NCBI GenBank assembly: GCA_018241365.1
Contig: JAFEDX010000007.1
Location: 1 to 41,725 of the forward strand
Source of the DNA: Pseudomonadota bacterium
GTDB lineage: Bacteria; Pseudomonadota; Gammaproteobacteria; Xanthomonadales; Rhodanobacteraceae
Direction of reading: 5' to 3'
Length of the DNA: 41,725 nt
The notes beneath the pieces are model-generated. The model made no database searches and was not told where the DNA came from. It was given only the letters and a program-made list of their open reading frames with translations. This document shows, in pieces, positions 7,573-15,031 of the stretch. Position numbers and translations under genes: made by a program. Numbering within the stretch: position 1 is the first letter of the stretch; each line of letters begins with the position of its first letter.

Positions 7573-7857
7573 ATGCTCGGACTCGGAATCGTGGTGGCAG
7601 CCGTGGTCGGTTCGATCTGGTTGTTCGGTGCGCTGATCGGCGGCTTGTTCAAGCTGACGTTCGGCTTGTTCGGCGCGCTGTTCAGCGGGCTCGCCGGCCT
7701 GTTCGTGCTGGGCCTGACCGCGCTGCTGGTGGTGCCGATCGTGCTGTTTGCACTGCTGCCACTGTTGCTGCCGGTGCTGGGTATCGTGGCAGTGGTATGG
7801 ATCGTCGTGCACGCGTCGCGTGCACAGCCGGAGCAAGCGCCAACCCCGCGTGGGTGA
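7573..7857 (+). CDS. Small hydrophobic membrane protein
   Basis: A 94-residue protein that is almost entirely membrane-embedded, with two or three hydrophobic segments (residues 3-24, 30-55 and 56-82). A GLFxLTFGLFGALFSGLAGLF stretch with regularly spaced Gly and Phe suggests helix packing. It has no motif that I recognise. The start at 7573 follows a good GAGGAG ribosome-binding site (7559-7564); the longer frame from 7474 has no support. It is divergent from the PadR operon, which hints at, but does not prove, a link with that envelope-sensing pair. Confidence 0.7.
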   Translation: MLGLGIVVAAVVGSIWLFGALIGGLFKLTFGLFGALFSGLAGLFVLGLTALLVVPIVLFALLPLLLPVLGIVAVVWIVVHASRAQPEQAPTPRG

Positions 7858-7871
7858 TTCGCGCGGTAAGC

Positions 7872-7906
7872 AAAAAACGCCCCGCGTGCCTTACGGCACG
7901 CGGGGC
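7872..7906 (-). terminator. Rho-independent terminator of the nitrite reductase gene
   Basis: A 12-base-pair stem, GCCCCGCGTGCC with its complement around TTAC (7879-7906), is followed on the minus strand by six T (A run at 7872-7877). It lies just after the stop of the NirK fusion. On the plus strand the tail is only TCTT, so it may stop the small membrane protein transcript less well. Confidence 0.88.
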
Positions 7907-7920
7907 TCTTGGCAGGATGA

Positions 7921-9951
7921 CTATTTCTTGGATCGCGCCGCCTTCACCTGATCCGCCGTCACCGGTTTGCCTTGATTGCCCCACGACGAACGTTCGTGGT
8001 TGATGATGTTGGCAATATCGGTGTTGTTGAGCGTGGCGTCGAACGGCGGCATCGGGCTTGGATAGGTCACACCATCGATCGCCAGGCCGTGCAGCCCGTG
8101 CAGGATCGTGTCGATCTGCTTGGCGGGGTTCGGGTCGAGCACGGCGGCATTGCCCTTCAGCGGTGGAAACGCACCCGGCAAACCCATACCGGTCGCCTGA
8201 TGGCAGGCCGAGCAGTTGGCCGTGTACAGCGCCGCGCCCTGGGCCGGATCGAATTTGTACGGACCGGCGGGTTCGGCAGGCGCGCTCGCGGTTGCGGGCG
8301 AACTGGCCACCGCGGCTGCGGCTGCGGGTGCGCTGGCAGCGGCTGCGGACGTCGGCGCCGCTGAACCCTGCGGCTGCGGCGGCAGCGGGGTACCGGCCGG
8401 CAGCACGTTCAGTACGCCGATCGCACCGATGGTGGCGTGCGCGAAGTCGTGGTCGACGAACGGATACTTGCCGGCTTCCGGAATCACGAGGTCGAACACC
8501 GCACCTGCGCCGGGCCCGACCGTGTAGGTCGACACGCCGCTTTGCGCGTGGTCCGGATCGCCGTCGGGGTACACCTTGTCGAAGGTGGCCCCGATCACGT
8601 GGAACGACGACCACACGTTCGGACCCGCGTTGACGAAATACAGCCGCACGCGCTCGCCGGCGACGGCAGGCAGCGGGTGGTCGCGGTACTGGAACGCGGC
8701 GCCGTTGAAGACGACTTCGTCGGGCCGTTCGGCCAGCATCTTCTGGTAATCGGCGCCCATGAGGTTGCCGGACACCTGCTGCGTGTACCACTCGCTCTGC
8801 ACGATCACGTAGCTCGCCTCGGCCGGTGGCAGCGGCGTTGCCGGGTCGACGATGATCGCGCCGTACATGCCATTGCCGATGTGCAGCAGCACCGGTGGCG
8901 TGCCGCAGTGGTAGACGAACGCGCCCGGCACCTCGGCCTTGAACGAGAAGTGGATCGATTTGCCCGGGTCCACCTCGGCGAAACTCAGGTTGGGCGGGGT
9001 GTGCGCGGCATGCAGGTCGATCGAATGCTGCATCATGCCGTTGTTGGTGTAGGTGACATCGACCGTCTGGCCCTGGCGCACGTGGATGATCGGCCCGGGC
9101 ACGGTGTCGCCGAAAGTCCACGCGTTGTAGTACACGCCGCTCGCGATCTCGACCTTCTGGTCGGTCGTCGTGATGTGCACCTTGACGGTGTCGCCGGGTT
9201 GCAGCGGGGGCAGCTTCGCCGGTGCGGCGTGGTCGATCGGGTTGGGCGAGGCGAGCGAGAGCGGCGATACCGCGGCCGCGGCGGCAGCCGGGGAGGGGGC
9301 GGTCACGTTGAGGCTGCTGTGCAGGCCGAGCAGCAGCAGGATGATCAGGATCGCGATGCCGCCCAGCGCGGGGCCCTGCACGCGCCAGGACACCGGGTGC
9401 GCGGGGCTCTGTTCCGCGCTGCCCGACTCCGCGATGCGACGCCACCACGGCCAGCGCTTCTCGATGTAGTAGTCGAGGCTGTAGGGGCTGGGACCCGAGC
9501 GGCTGTTGATGGTGATGAGCGCGATGAACACCAGCACGTACACGATGCCCGCGCCCATGTTGGCGGCGCCCACCGCGTACGGGCCGCCGAAGCCTTCGGC
9601 CGTGCTCCACACCAGCAGGCTGAACAGGGCGCCCGCGAAGTACACGGTCTTGCGCGCGATGCCGAGCACCAGCGCGACCGCCAGCACGGTTTCAATGATG
9701 CGCGTCAGCCAGATGAACAGGCTGGCATGCGGCGTGACCACCGCAATCCACGCGTTGAACCAGAATGCGGACCACGCCGGCTGGCCCTGCGCGGCGTTGT
9801 GCAGGTAGCCGACGTAGTGGTTGGCGAACTCGCTGGTCCACGTGAACGCGGCGTTGACCACCCAGATGATGCCGAAGGCGACGCGCAAGGCCGTGCGGGC
9901 CATGGCGCGCCATGCCTCGGGGGTCGGCCTGGAGTCCTGTTCATTTGACAT
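7921..9951 (-). CDS. nirK: Three-module copper nitrite reductase: DoxX-like membrane domain, NirK, cytochrome c
   Basis: A 676-residue fusion expected to reduce nitrite to nitric oxide in the periplasm. Residues 1-150 have about four membrane helices and resemble DoxX/DoxD (FANHYVGYL). A fifth helix lies at 195-212. Residues 250-520 are the two-cupredoxin NirK core with all copper ligands: H309, H348, C349, H357 and M362 for type 1 plus H314 and H501 for type 2, and catalytic D312 and H451. An Ala/Pro linker (528-563) leads to a class I cytochrome c with CSACH at 580-584 and probable axial M634. NirK with a fused cytochrome c is known; the DoxX-like front part is unusual and might take electrons from quinol. 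The gene is monocistronic, with a terminator downstream. The trafficking or nor genes are absent here. Confidence 0.88.
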   Translation of the reverse strand: MSNEQDSRPTPEAWRAMARTALRVAFGIIWVVNAAFTWTSEFANHYVGYLHNAAQGQPAWSAFWFNAWIAVVTPHASLFIWLTRIIETVLAVALVLGIARKTVYFAGALFSLLVWSTAEGFGGPYAVGAANMGAGIVYVLVFIALITINSRSGPSPYSLDYYIEKRWPWWRRIAESGSAEQSPAHPVSWRVQGPALGGIAILIILLLLGLHSSLNVTAPSPAAAAAAVSPLSLASPNPIDHAAPAKLPPLQPGDTVKVHITTTDQKVEIASGVYYNAWTFGDTVPGPIIHVRQGQTVDVTYTNNGMMQHSIDLHAAHTPPNLSFAEVDPGKSIHFSFKAEVPGAFVYHCGTPPVLLHIGNGMYGAIIVDPATPLPPAEASYVIVQSEWYTQQVSGNLMGADYQKMLAERPDEVVFNGAAFQYRDHPLPAVAGERVRLYFVNAGPNVWSSFHVIGATFDKVYPDGDPDHAQSGVSTYTVGPGAGAVFDLVIPEAGKYPFVDHDFAHATIGAIGVLNVLPAGTPLPPQPQGSAAPTSAAAASAPAAAAAVASSPATASAPAEPAGPYKFDPAQGAALYTANCSACHQATGMGLPGAFPPLKGNAAVLDPNPAKQIDTILHGLHGLAIDGVTYPSPMPPFDATLNNTDIANIINHERSSWGNQGKPVTADQVKAARSKK

Positions 9952-10070
9952 GCGATCTGCTCCTGCAGGATGACGGTGACTGGGATGGGGTCGTATCGAG
10001 CGGTGCGAATCGATGGCAAGCCCGTGTCACTTGCGCGTCGGTTGCCGATTCGCCGCGTTGGCGACCGCGG

Positions 10071-10113
10071 AGTTTAGTGCGCAGTCCGGCGGCAAGATGT
10101 TGACGCGGGTCAG
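10071..10113 (-). promoter_or_regulatory. Candidate Crp/Fnr-type activator site and promoter for nirK
   Basis: The sequence TTGAC-GCGG-GTCAG (10100-10113) keeps the TTGA-N6-TCA spacing of FNR/DNR boxes with one weak arm. On the minus strand TAAACT (10076-10071) lies with its centre 33 bases away, close to the geometry of class II activation (site centred near -41.5). No -35 box is needed in that layout, and none is seen. It fits anaerobic or NO-dependent control of nirK. The box is imperfect, so chance remains possible. Confidence 0.4.
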
Positions 10114-10139
10114 GGCAGATTGCATGCCGGGCTTGCTCG

Positions 10140-10754
10140 TCATGCCGGCGTCTGCTGCTTGCCGGTGTCGCCAGGCGCAGCCATCGGCAGACAGTGCTGG
10201 TCCGCCGAATAGTCGAGCCGGCCGTCCACGATGCGGGCTGCGGAGGTGTACGGGTGTTCGCCGGGTTGGCCGGGCCCGGTGATATGCAAAACGCGGGTGC
10301 CATGCAGCTTGAACACGTCGGAGATCAAACCGCGGTGGCAGCGCCACCACACCGCTTCCGCGCACATGATCGCAGTGCGTTGCAGTGACGCCAGCACCTT
10401 CAGGCGTTCGATGCCGGCGTGGAAGGCTTCGGTCTGCATGTAGTCGGCGTAGCCGCGGAAGGCCGGATGACGCCACGCCGTGTTGGGTGAATCGGGCAAC
10501 ACCTTGCGGCGTCCCCCGAGTTCCGGGAAGGGTTCGTAGCCGATGCCGGCTTCCCACAATGCCGTGCGCAGTGGCTCGACGTTGAAGTGCGGGTACTTGC
10601 GCGAACCGGGGAAGTGGCGCACGTCGGCCAGCACTTCGATGCGGTTGCCGGTCAGCAGGGCGATGAACTCGCTGCTGTCGCGCGTGGAATGCCCGATCGT
10701 CCACAGCGTTTCGGGCCAGGGTGCAACGGATGGCGGTTTCTTGCCCGCGACCAT
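10140..10754 (-). CDS. DUF488 domain-containing protein
   Basis: A 204-residue protein of the DUF488 family. The hallmarks are present: TIGHSTR near residue 19, ADVRHFPGSRKYPHF, YEPFPELGGRR and CAEAVWWRCHR with its paired cysteines and histidine. The function of the family is not established. The gene stands between the divergent YggS gene, whose start is 59 bases away, and nirK, 188 bases downstream in the same direction. Confidence 0.9.
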   Translation of the reverse strand: MVAGKKPPSVAPWPETLWTIGHSTRDSSEFIALLTGNRIEVLADVRHFPGSRKYPHFNVEPLRTALWEAGIGYEPFPELGGRRKVLPDSPNTAWRHPAFRGYADYMQTEAFHAGIERLKVLASLQRTAIMCAEAVWWRCHRGLISDVFKLHGTRVLHITGPGQPGEHPYTSAARIVDGRLDYSADQHCLPMAAPGDTGKQQTPA

Positions 10755-10813
10755 CCGGCCAGCATACGCCCATGCGGGCCGGGGTGATGGATCGCGTCGC
10801 TTACAATGAGCGG

Positions 10814-11584
10814 ATGACTAAGTACATCACGGCCAACACGGTCGAAGAATTTCGCCAGCATCTTGCGGACGTGCATGCGCGCATCGGCGCTGCTTGCGCG
10901 AAGGCGGGGCGTGATCCGGCAACGGTGCGCCTGTTGCCCGTCAGCAAGACCGTGTCGGAAGCTCGCATTCGCAACGCCTACGCCGCCGGCTGCCACACGC
11001 TGGGCGAGAACAAGGTTCAAGAGGCGCAGCGCAAATGGCAGGCGATGTCCGACCTGCCCGACCTGCGCTGGGCCATCATTGGCCATCTGCAGACCAACAA
11101 GGCGAAAGACGTGGCGGAGTTCGCGTCGGAATTCCAGGCGTTGGACAGCCTGCGCGTGGCGACTGCGCTCGACAAGCATCTGCAGGCGTTGGGCCGTTCG
11201 CTGGATGTGCTGGTGCAGGTCAACACGTCCGCCGAGGAAAGCAAGTTCGGCCTGCCGCCGGAAGAGGTTGAAGCCTTCGTGAAACTGTTGCCCGCGTTTT
11301 CGTCACTGCGCGTGCGCGGCCTGATGACGCTGGCGTTGTTTTCCGATGATGCCGCGAAGGTCCGCCCGTGCTTCGTGCGCCTGCACGAACTGCGCGAGCG
11401 CCTGCGCCAGTCCGCGCCCGACGGCATCACGATGGACGAACTTTCGATGGGCATGTCCGGCGACTACGAACTTGCGATCGAGGAAGGCTCGACCATCGTC
11501 CGCGTCGGGCAGGCGATCTTCGGGGCCCGCAAGACGCCGGATAGCGCCTACTGGCCGGATTCACACGGGCCTGCGAATGCGTGA
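10814..11584 (+). CDS. yggS: YggS-family pyridoxal phosphate homeostasis protein
   Basis: A 256-residue cytoplasmic PLP-binding protein with a TIM-barrel fold related to alanine racemase. It keeps free vitamin B6 levels in balance and has no known catalytic reaction. The PLP lysine lies in RLLPVSKTV. Other family markers are [43 protein letters not shown] and [28 protein letters not shown]. The ATG at 10814 was chosen because the homologous N terminus begins there; a TACAAT -10-like box lies just upstream, so the leader must be very short. In relatives the gene neighbours pilT or proC; here the 3' side is an integron-type cassette, 11 bases after the stop. Confidence 0.93.
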   Translation: MTKYITANTVEEFRQHLADVHARIGAACAKAGRDPATVRLLPVSKTVSEARIRNAYAAGCHTLGENKVQEAQRKWQAMSDLPDLRWAIIGHLQTNKAKDVAEFASEFQALDSLRVATALDKHLQALGRSLDVLVQVNTSAEESKFGLPPEEVEAFVKLLPAFSSLRVRGLMTLALFSDDAAKVRPCFVRLHELRERLRQSAPDGITMDELSMGMSGDYELAIEEGSTIVRVGQAIFGARKTPDSAYWPDSHGPANA

Positions 11585-11595
11585 AGCGGAGAGGC

Positions 11596-11648
11596 AACGC
11601 CTGAGTTAAGCCGCGCCGCGAAGTGGCGTCGGCTTGAACGAGTTAGGG
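11596..11648 (-). other. Integron attC recombination site (aadA-like)
   Basis: The 53 bases carry the full anatomy of a cassette attC site. The outer core triplets are AAC (11596-11598) and GTT (11642-11644). The inner arms are TTAAGCCGCGCC and GGCGTCGGCTTGAA, which pair except for one extra-helical base. The loop is GCGAAGT. The inner arms closely resemble, from memory, the attC of aadA-type resistance cassettes. In the minus orientation the site lies 29 bases after the stop of the gene at 11678-12550, which is where an attC belongs in a cassette. The 1R box reads CCCTAAC, one base off the RYYYAAC consensus. Confidence 0.85.
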
Positions 11649-12559
11649 TTCATGCTACGGTGCCTAGATGTATTCCGCTACTGGTTGGGATAGTGCGCAC
11701 CCTGTAAACGGTACCCGTACTGGAACGTCGGAGAACCCAGAGAAACGGCGCTAGCGAGTGGGTGTACACCACGGAGGCTCCATGATGACGGTGACGCGCA
11801 CTCTTGCTCGCGGTGGCCGGCGAAGGTGATCCCAACAAGGCCGGTTACTGATGATGAGGCGGGCGGAAAGATGACCTGCATACCAGCGGAGCTTGCACCC
11901 CCTGCCACTGGGCCTGTGGGTGTGCACTCCGCGGAGATTTTCAGACCCTTGATTGCGAGGGTGGCAGACCATCCCCGCCTATCGTTGCGTTGAAGCGTAG
12001 CGAGGCCATACGTGGCGTAATAGCCTTTTTCATTCATGTAGTGGATGTAAGCGTGGTCTGGGACCCAAAAGTCGAGGGCCAGATATGGCTGGCCAAGATC
12101 GAGTTGCGTAGATGGGTCGGAAGGTGTTACCCGTGCGAACCAGAGCGCGATTGCTCCGTGCGGGGGCCACCTGGGAGAACGCCCATCGATAGTGAAGGTA
12201 CCCATACGGACGAATTCGAGGAAGGAGACTCCCCAGTGGCTCTTATTCGGATGTTGGGCGAGGAAGGCCTTTGCCCACTGGACATTACCGCTGGCAAGTT
12301 CCTCAATTGTGATGAAACGAAGATGCGAAGGAAGTCTTTCCCGAACGGAAGCTGGATTGAAAGCAAGCCAAGTCACTATCTCTTCGGGCTTCGCTACTAT
12401 CCAGTGTGCTTGCGCGCCATCCGGAAGATCCGGAAGCGTCTTAACGGGTTCCGTCGCAAGCCTTTGATCGGTGCTTCTCTGAAGCGCGGTCGGGGAGGCG
12501 TATCCGAGTAGCGTGGCGCACAACACTAACGATGCGACGATATTGGGCATGAGCCCTAA
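11598..12559 (-). mobile_element. Single-gene integron cassette
   Basis: The element runs in the minus direction from the crossover point in GTTAGGGC (12560-12553) to the last G of its attC (11598). It has the compact layout of a gene cassette: the ATG is nine bases after the cassette start, and the attC follows the stop within 30 bases. The cassette start TTAGGG agrees with the 1R box of its own attC (CCCTAAC), as expected for a circular cassette. Two 60-base stretches counted by hand are 47-48% GC, against about 67% in the TraB gene nearby. No integrase or attI is in the window, so it is either a lone cassette at a secondary site or a remnant of a larger array. Confidence 0.75.
11678..12550 (-). 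CDS. Cassette-borne exported protein of unknown function
   Basis: A 290-residue protein that I do not recognise with certainty. Residues 1-20 are a signal peptide or lipoprotein-like leader (MPNIVASLVLCATLLGYAS). The body contains PEEIVTWLAFNPASVRERLP, WGVSFLEFVRMGTFTIDG and VPDHAYIHYMNEKGYYATYG, a pattern that faintly recalls the acetoacetate-decarboxylase-like fold; this is only a hint. The ATG at 12550 has the short leader usual in cassettes; a TTG at 12565 would lie outside the cassette. Base composition differs clearly from the neighbours, which agrees with transfer. The overlapping plus-strand frame at 11990-12511 is rejected as a shadow. Confidence 0.75.
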   Translation of the reverse strand: MPNIVASLVLCATLLGYASPTALQRSTDQRLATEPVKTLPDLPDGAQAHWIVAKPEEIVTWLAFNPASVRERLPSHLRFITIEELASGNVQWAKAFLAQHPNKSHWGVSFLEFVRMGTFTIDGRSPRWPPHGAIALWFARVTPSDPSTQLDLGQPYLALDFWVPDHAYIHYMNEKGYYATYGLATLQRNDRRGWSATLAIKGLKISAECTPTGPVAGGASSAGMQVIFPPASSSVTGLVGITFAGHREQECASPSSWSLRGVHPLASAVSLGSPTFQYGYRLQGAHYPNQ

Positions 12560-12593
12560 CGCCAAGTTGACCCCGGAGCCGGGGTGTTGCGTG
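12553..12593 (-). other. Cassette start and possible short attC-like remnant
   Basis: On the plus strand AACGCCAAGTTGA (12558-12570) resembles the end of the good attC at 11596 (AACGCCTGAGTTAA). It is followed by a hairpin, ACCCCGG-AG-CCGGGGT, and GTTGCGT, so short outer arms ACGC and GCGT can also pair. At about 40 bases it is shorter than normal attC sites. It may be a decayed site of a lost upstream cassette, or chance. Confidence 0.35.
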
Positions 12594-12770
12594 GATGCTG
12601 GAGTCAGCGCGGCATGCTGTCAAGCGTCGAAATCCGCTTGGGGTGAATCTTCTGTGTGGCATCTGCACGCAGGCGGCGGCCTAGTTGGTCGGACGCATAT
12701 CGCGCAAAAATGAGGTGCGATTTTTACGCCCCGGATGGAGTGGCGTAGCGTGGCAGGGAACCGCTTCGGG

Positions 12771-14009
12771 TCACAGCAACCGGCTGAAGATGCGGATGCC
12801 GGCAAGGTATTCGCCGGCGATGGTGCCGAGGTTGGTGAGCATGAAGACCAGCAGGGTGCGCGCGACGCGGTTGTGCCACCAGCCGGAAGCGTGCAGCAGG
12901 TCCTTGCGCAGCGACTGGAAATCCGCGACGCGCGGTTTGCGCAGCCACGCCTCGACCATGCCGGAAAACACGCCCGATGACAGTCCCGGCGGACGCAAGG
13001 GTTTCAGCGGTCCCATCACGGCACCAGTCAGTACCGAGAGCGGGTGCCCGCCCGCGACGGCGGCGCCGATTCCGCTCAGCACCGCGGTGTAGATCACCCA
13101 GTCGCGCAACGCGTGCCAGCCCATCGTGGCGTTGCGGTAGAACAGGAAGCCGATCGCCGCGAAGATCGCCAGCATCACGCCGATGGCGAGGTACTTCGGC
13201 CATTTCGGCGCCGGCAGCTTCGCGGCCAGCGGCTCGATGATCGTGCGCGGTGGTTCGGTCTGCGCGCCGAGTTCGCGTTCGATCCCTGCAAGATGGCCCG
13301 CGCCGATCACGACCAGCACTTTTTTCGCACCGCTGTTCTGCGCCGATTCTTCGCGCAAGCGCGCTGCCATGAAGCGGTCGCGTTCGCCGATCAGGGCTTC
13401 GTACAGTGGCTTGGAGTTGCGCGCGAATTCGCCGAACGCGCCTTCCAGGATATCGCCCTGCTTCAGCTTCTCGATCTCGGCTTCGTCGATCTCGTCGCTC
13501 GAGAACACGCTGGCAATGAGGCTGCCGACAATGCCCATGCGGTCGCGGAAGCGCACGCCGCGATAGGCATGGTTGAGCGTGGTGCCGATCTCGCGATCGA
13601 CCAGCCACAGCGGCAGGCCGCGTGCGTCCGCGGCGTGCATCGCGGCCTTCATTTCGGCGCCGGGTTCGATGCCGTACTGTTCGGCGATGCGTTGCTGGAA
13701 CGACGAGAGGGCCAGCGATGCGAACACCATGCCGGCCTTGCCGGTGCGGATGACCTGGAACAAGTCCATCTTCGCGAACGCTTCGGGGTCGCGCATCCCG
13801 CGTGCGCGCGACTCGCACAGCTCGATGGCAATGGCGTCGAACGGCTCCTGTTCAACCAGCGCCTTGACCGCATCGACGGAAACCCGCGACACGTGCGCCG
13901 TACCGAGCAGCACGTATTCGACGTCGTCGCGCGTGACGCGCGCGAGCGGCTGTTCGTGGAGCGGATCGTGTGCCGCTGCATCGGCAGCGGAATCAGTCTG
14001 GGTATTCAA
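12771..14009 (-). CDS. TraB/PrgY-like membrane protein
   Basis: A 412-residue protein of the TraB family, which includes Enterococcus PrgY and archaeal and human TraB-domain proteins. The N-terminal domain shows YVLLGTAHVSRVSVDAV (GTAH), IAIELCESR and, later, VVIGAGHLAGIERELG. These conserved His and Glu residues suggest a metalloprotease-like site (Tiki/TraB fold). The C-terminal third has three or four membrane segments. The start is a TTG at 14009 that overlaps the aguB stop as TTGA, so translation is probably coupled; no ATG is available before the conserved region. The cellular role is not known. Confidence 0.85.
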   Translation of the reverse strand: MNTQTDSAADAAAHDPLHEQPLARVTRDDVEYVLLGTAHVSRVSVDAVKALVEQEPFDAIAIELCESRARGMRDPEAFAKMDLFQVIRTGKAGMVFASLALSSFQQRIAEQYGIEPGAEMKAAMHAADARGLPLWLVDREIGTTLNHAYRGVRFRDRMGIVGSLIASVFSSDEIDEAEIEKLKQGDILEGAFGEFARNSKPLYEALIGERDRFMAARLREESAQNSGAKKVLVVIGAGHLAGIERELGAQTEPPRTIIEPLAAKLPAPKWPKYLAIGVMLAIFAAIGFLFYRNATMGWHALRDWVIYTAVLSGIGAAVAGGHPLSVLTGAVMGPLKPLRPPGLSSGVFSGMVEAWLRKPRVADFQSLRKDLLHASGWWHNRVARTLLVFMLTNLGTIAGEYLAGIRIFSRLL

Positions 14010-14908
14010 TCGCGGAATCTTTTCGTGAGGTCGCCGTAGGCGTCGATGCGGCGATCGCGCAGGAACGGCCAGATGCGGCGCACGGCTTCGCTGCGCGCGA
14101 GGTCGATGTCGGCGAACAGCAGCTCGCGTCGTTCGCTGCCTGCCTGCGCGAGGATTTCGCCCTGCGGGCCGGCGACGAAGCTGGTGCCCCAGAACTGCGC
14201 GCCACGTCCGCCCGATCCGGTCGAATCCGCCGGCGCGGGCTCGAAGCCGACGCGATTGCAGGCCAGCAACGGCAGGCCGTTGGCAACCGCGTGGCCGCGC
14301 TGCACCGTGATCCAGGCATCGCGCTGGCGATCCTTCTCGTCCTGCGGGTCGGCCGGGTCCCAGCCGATCGCGGTCGGATACAGCAGCAGTTCTGCGCCGG
14401 CCAGCGCCATCAGGCGCGCGGCTTCCGGGTACCACTGGTCCCAGCACACCAGCACGCCGAGTTTGCCGACTGAAGTGTCGATCGGATGAAAGCCGAGGTC
14501 GCCGGGCGTGAAATAGAACTTCTCGTAATAGGCCGGATCGTCCGGAATGTGCATCTTGCGGTACTTGCCCGCGATGTCGCCCGAGCGGTCGAACACCACC
14601 GCGGTGTTGTGGTACAGCCCGGCGGCGCGGCGCTCGAACAGCGAAGCCACCACGACCAGTTGCAATTCGGCCGCGAGCTTGCCGATCCGTTCGGTCGAAG
14701 GACCGGGGATGGTTTCGGCGCGATCGAATTCCTCGACCGATTCGTGCTGGCAGAAATACGGACCGTTGTGGATTTCCTGCAGCAACACCAGTTGCGCGCC
14801 GGCCTTCGCGGCGTCGCGCAGACCCGCCTCGATCGCGTCGAGGTTGGCGTTGACGCTGCCGCGGTCGGTTTCCTGCAGCAGCGCGACTTTGAGGATTCGT
14901 CCGGTCAT
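14006..14908 (-). CDS. aguB: N-carbamoylputrescine amidase
   Basis: A 300-residue nitrilase-superfamily hydrolase that turns N-carbamoylputrescine into putrescine, CO2 and ammonia. The catalytic triad is visible: Glu in LLQEIHNGPYF, Lys in KYRKMHIPD, and Cys in LVCWDQWYPEAARLM. The stretches YFTPGDLGFHPIDTSVG and QRDAWITVQRGHAVANGLPLLACNRVG are typical of AguB rather than other nitrilases. The ATG at 14908 fits the family length; a GTG at 14923 would add five residues. Together with aguA, 119 bases upstream, it completes the agmatine route to putrescine. A REP pair lies between the two genes. Confidence 0.93.
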   Translation of the reverse strand: MTGRILKVALLQETDRGSVNANLDAIEAGLRDAAKAGAQLVLLQEIHNGPYFCQHESVEEFDRAETIPGPSTERIGKLAAELQLVVVASLFERRAAGLYHNTAVVFDRSGDIAGKYRKMHIPDDPAYYEKFYFTPGDLGFHPIDTSVGKLGVLVCWDQWYPEAARLMALAGAELLLYPTAIGWDPADPQDEKDRQRDAWITVQRGHAVANGLPLLACNRVGFEPAPADSTGSGGRGAQFWGTSFVAGPQGEILAQAGSERRELLFADIDLARSEAVRRIWPFLRDRRIDAYGDLTKRFRD

Positions 14909-14958
14909 GCGGGTCAATGACACAGGGGAAACCGTATTGTATGGGGCTTCATGCTCAG

Positions 14959-14980
14959 GTAGGAGCGGCGGAAGCCGCGA
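14959..14980 (+). repeat. GTAG-type REP element
   Basis: A 22-base element made of a GTAG head, GA, a GCGGC-GGAA-GCCGC hairpin and a final GA. It is the inverted partner of the copy at 15010-15031, and both together form a BIME-like pair. An identical copy follows cysN at 36434. GTAG-headed REPs are known in Stenotrophomonas and are mobilised by REP-associated tyrosine transposases; no such gene is in the window. Confidence 0.85.
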
Positions 14981-15009
14981 TCCATTTTTGCGAGGAACGT
15001 GGAGACCGG

Positions 15010-15031
15010 TCGCGGCTTCCGCCGCTCCTAC
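15010..15031 (-). repeat. GTAG-type REP element, overlapping the aguA stop codon
   Basis: This is the same 22-base element as at 14959-14980, in the opposite orientation, 29 bases away. The TAG of its GTAG head is the stop codon of aguA (15028-15030). The two copies can fold into a large cruciform in the aguA-aguB gap and may protect or attenuate the transcript. Confidence 0.85.

Noticed and set aside
11990-12511. 173-residue plus-strand frame inside the cassette
   Set aside because: It overlaps the minus-strand gene, which has a signal peptide, a start next to the cassette boundary and the right orientation relative to attC. The plus frame has no ribosome-binding site or motif.
12712-12740. 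AT-rich inverted repeat GCGCAAAAAT / ATTTTTACGC as a terminator of the TraB gene
   Set aside because: The stem is AT-rich with one mismatch and an 8-base loop, and lacks the GC-rich part of a terminator; it may be chance.
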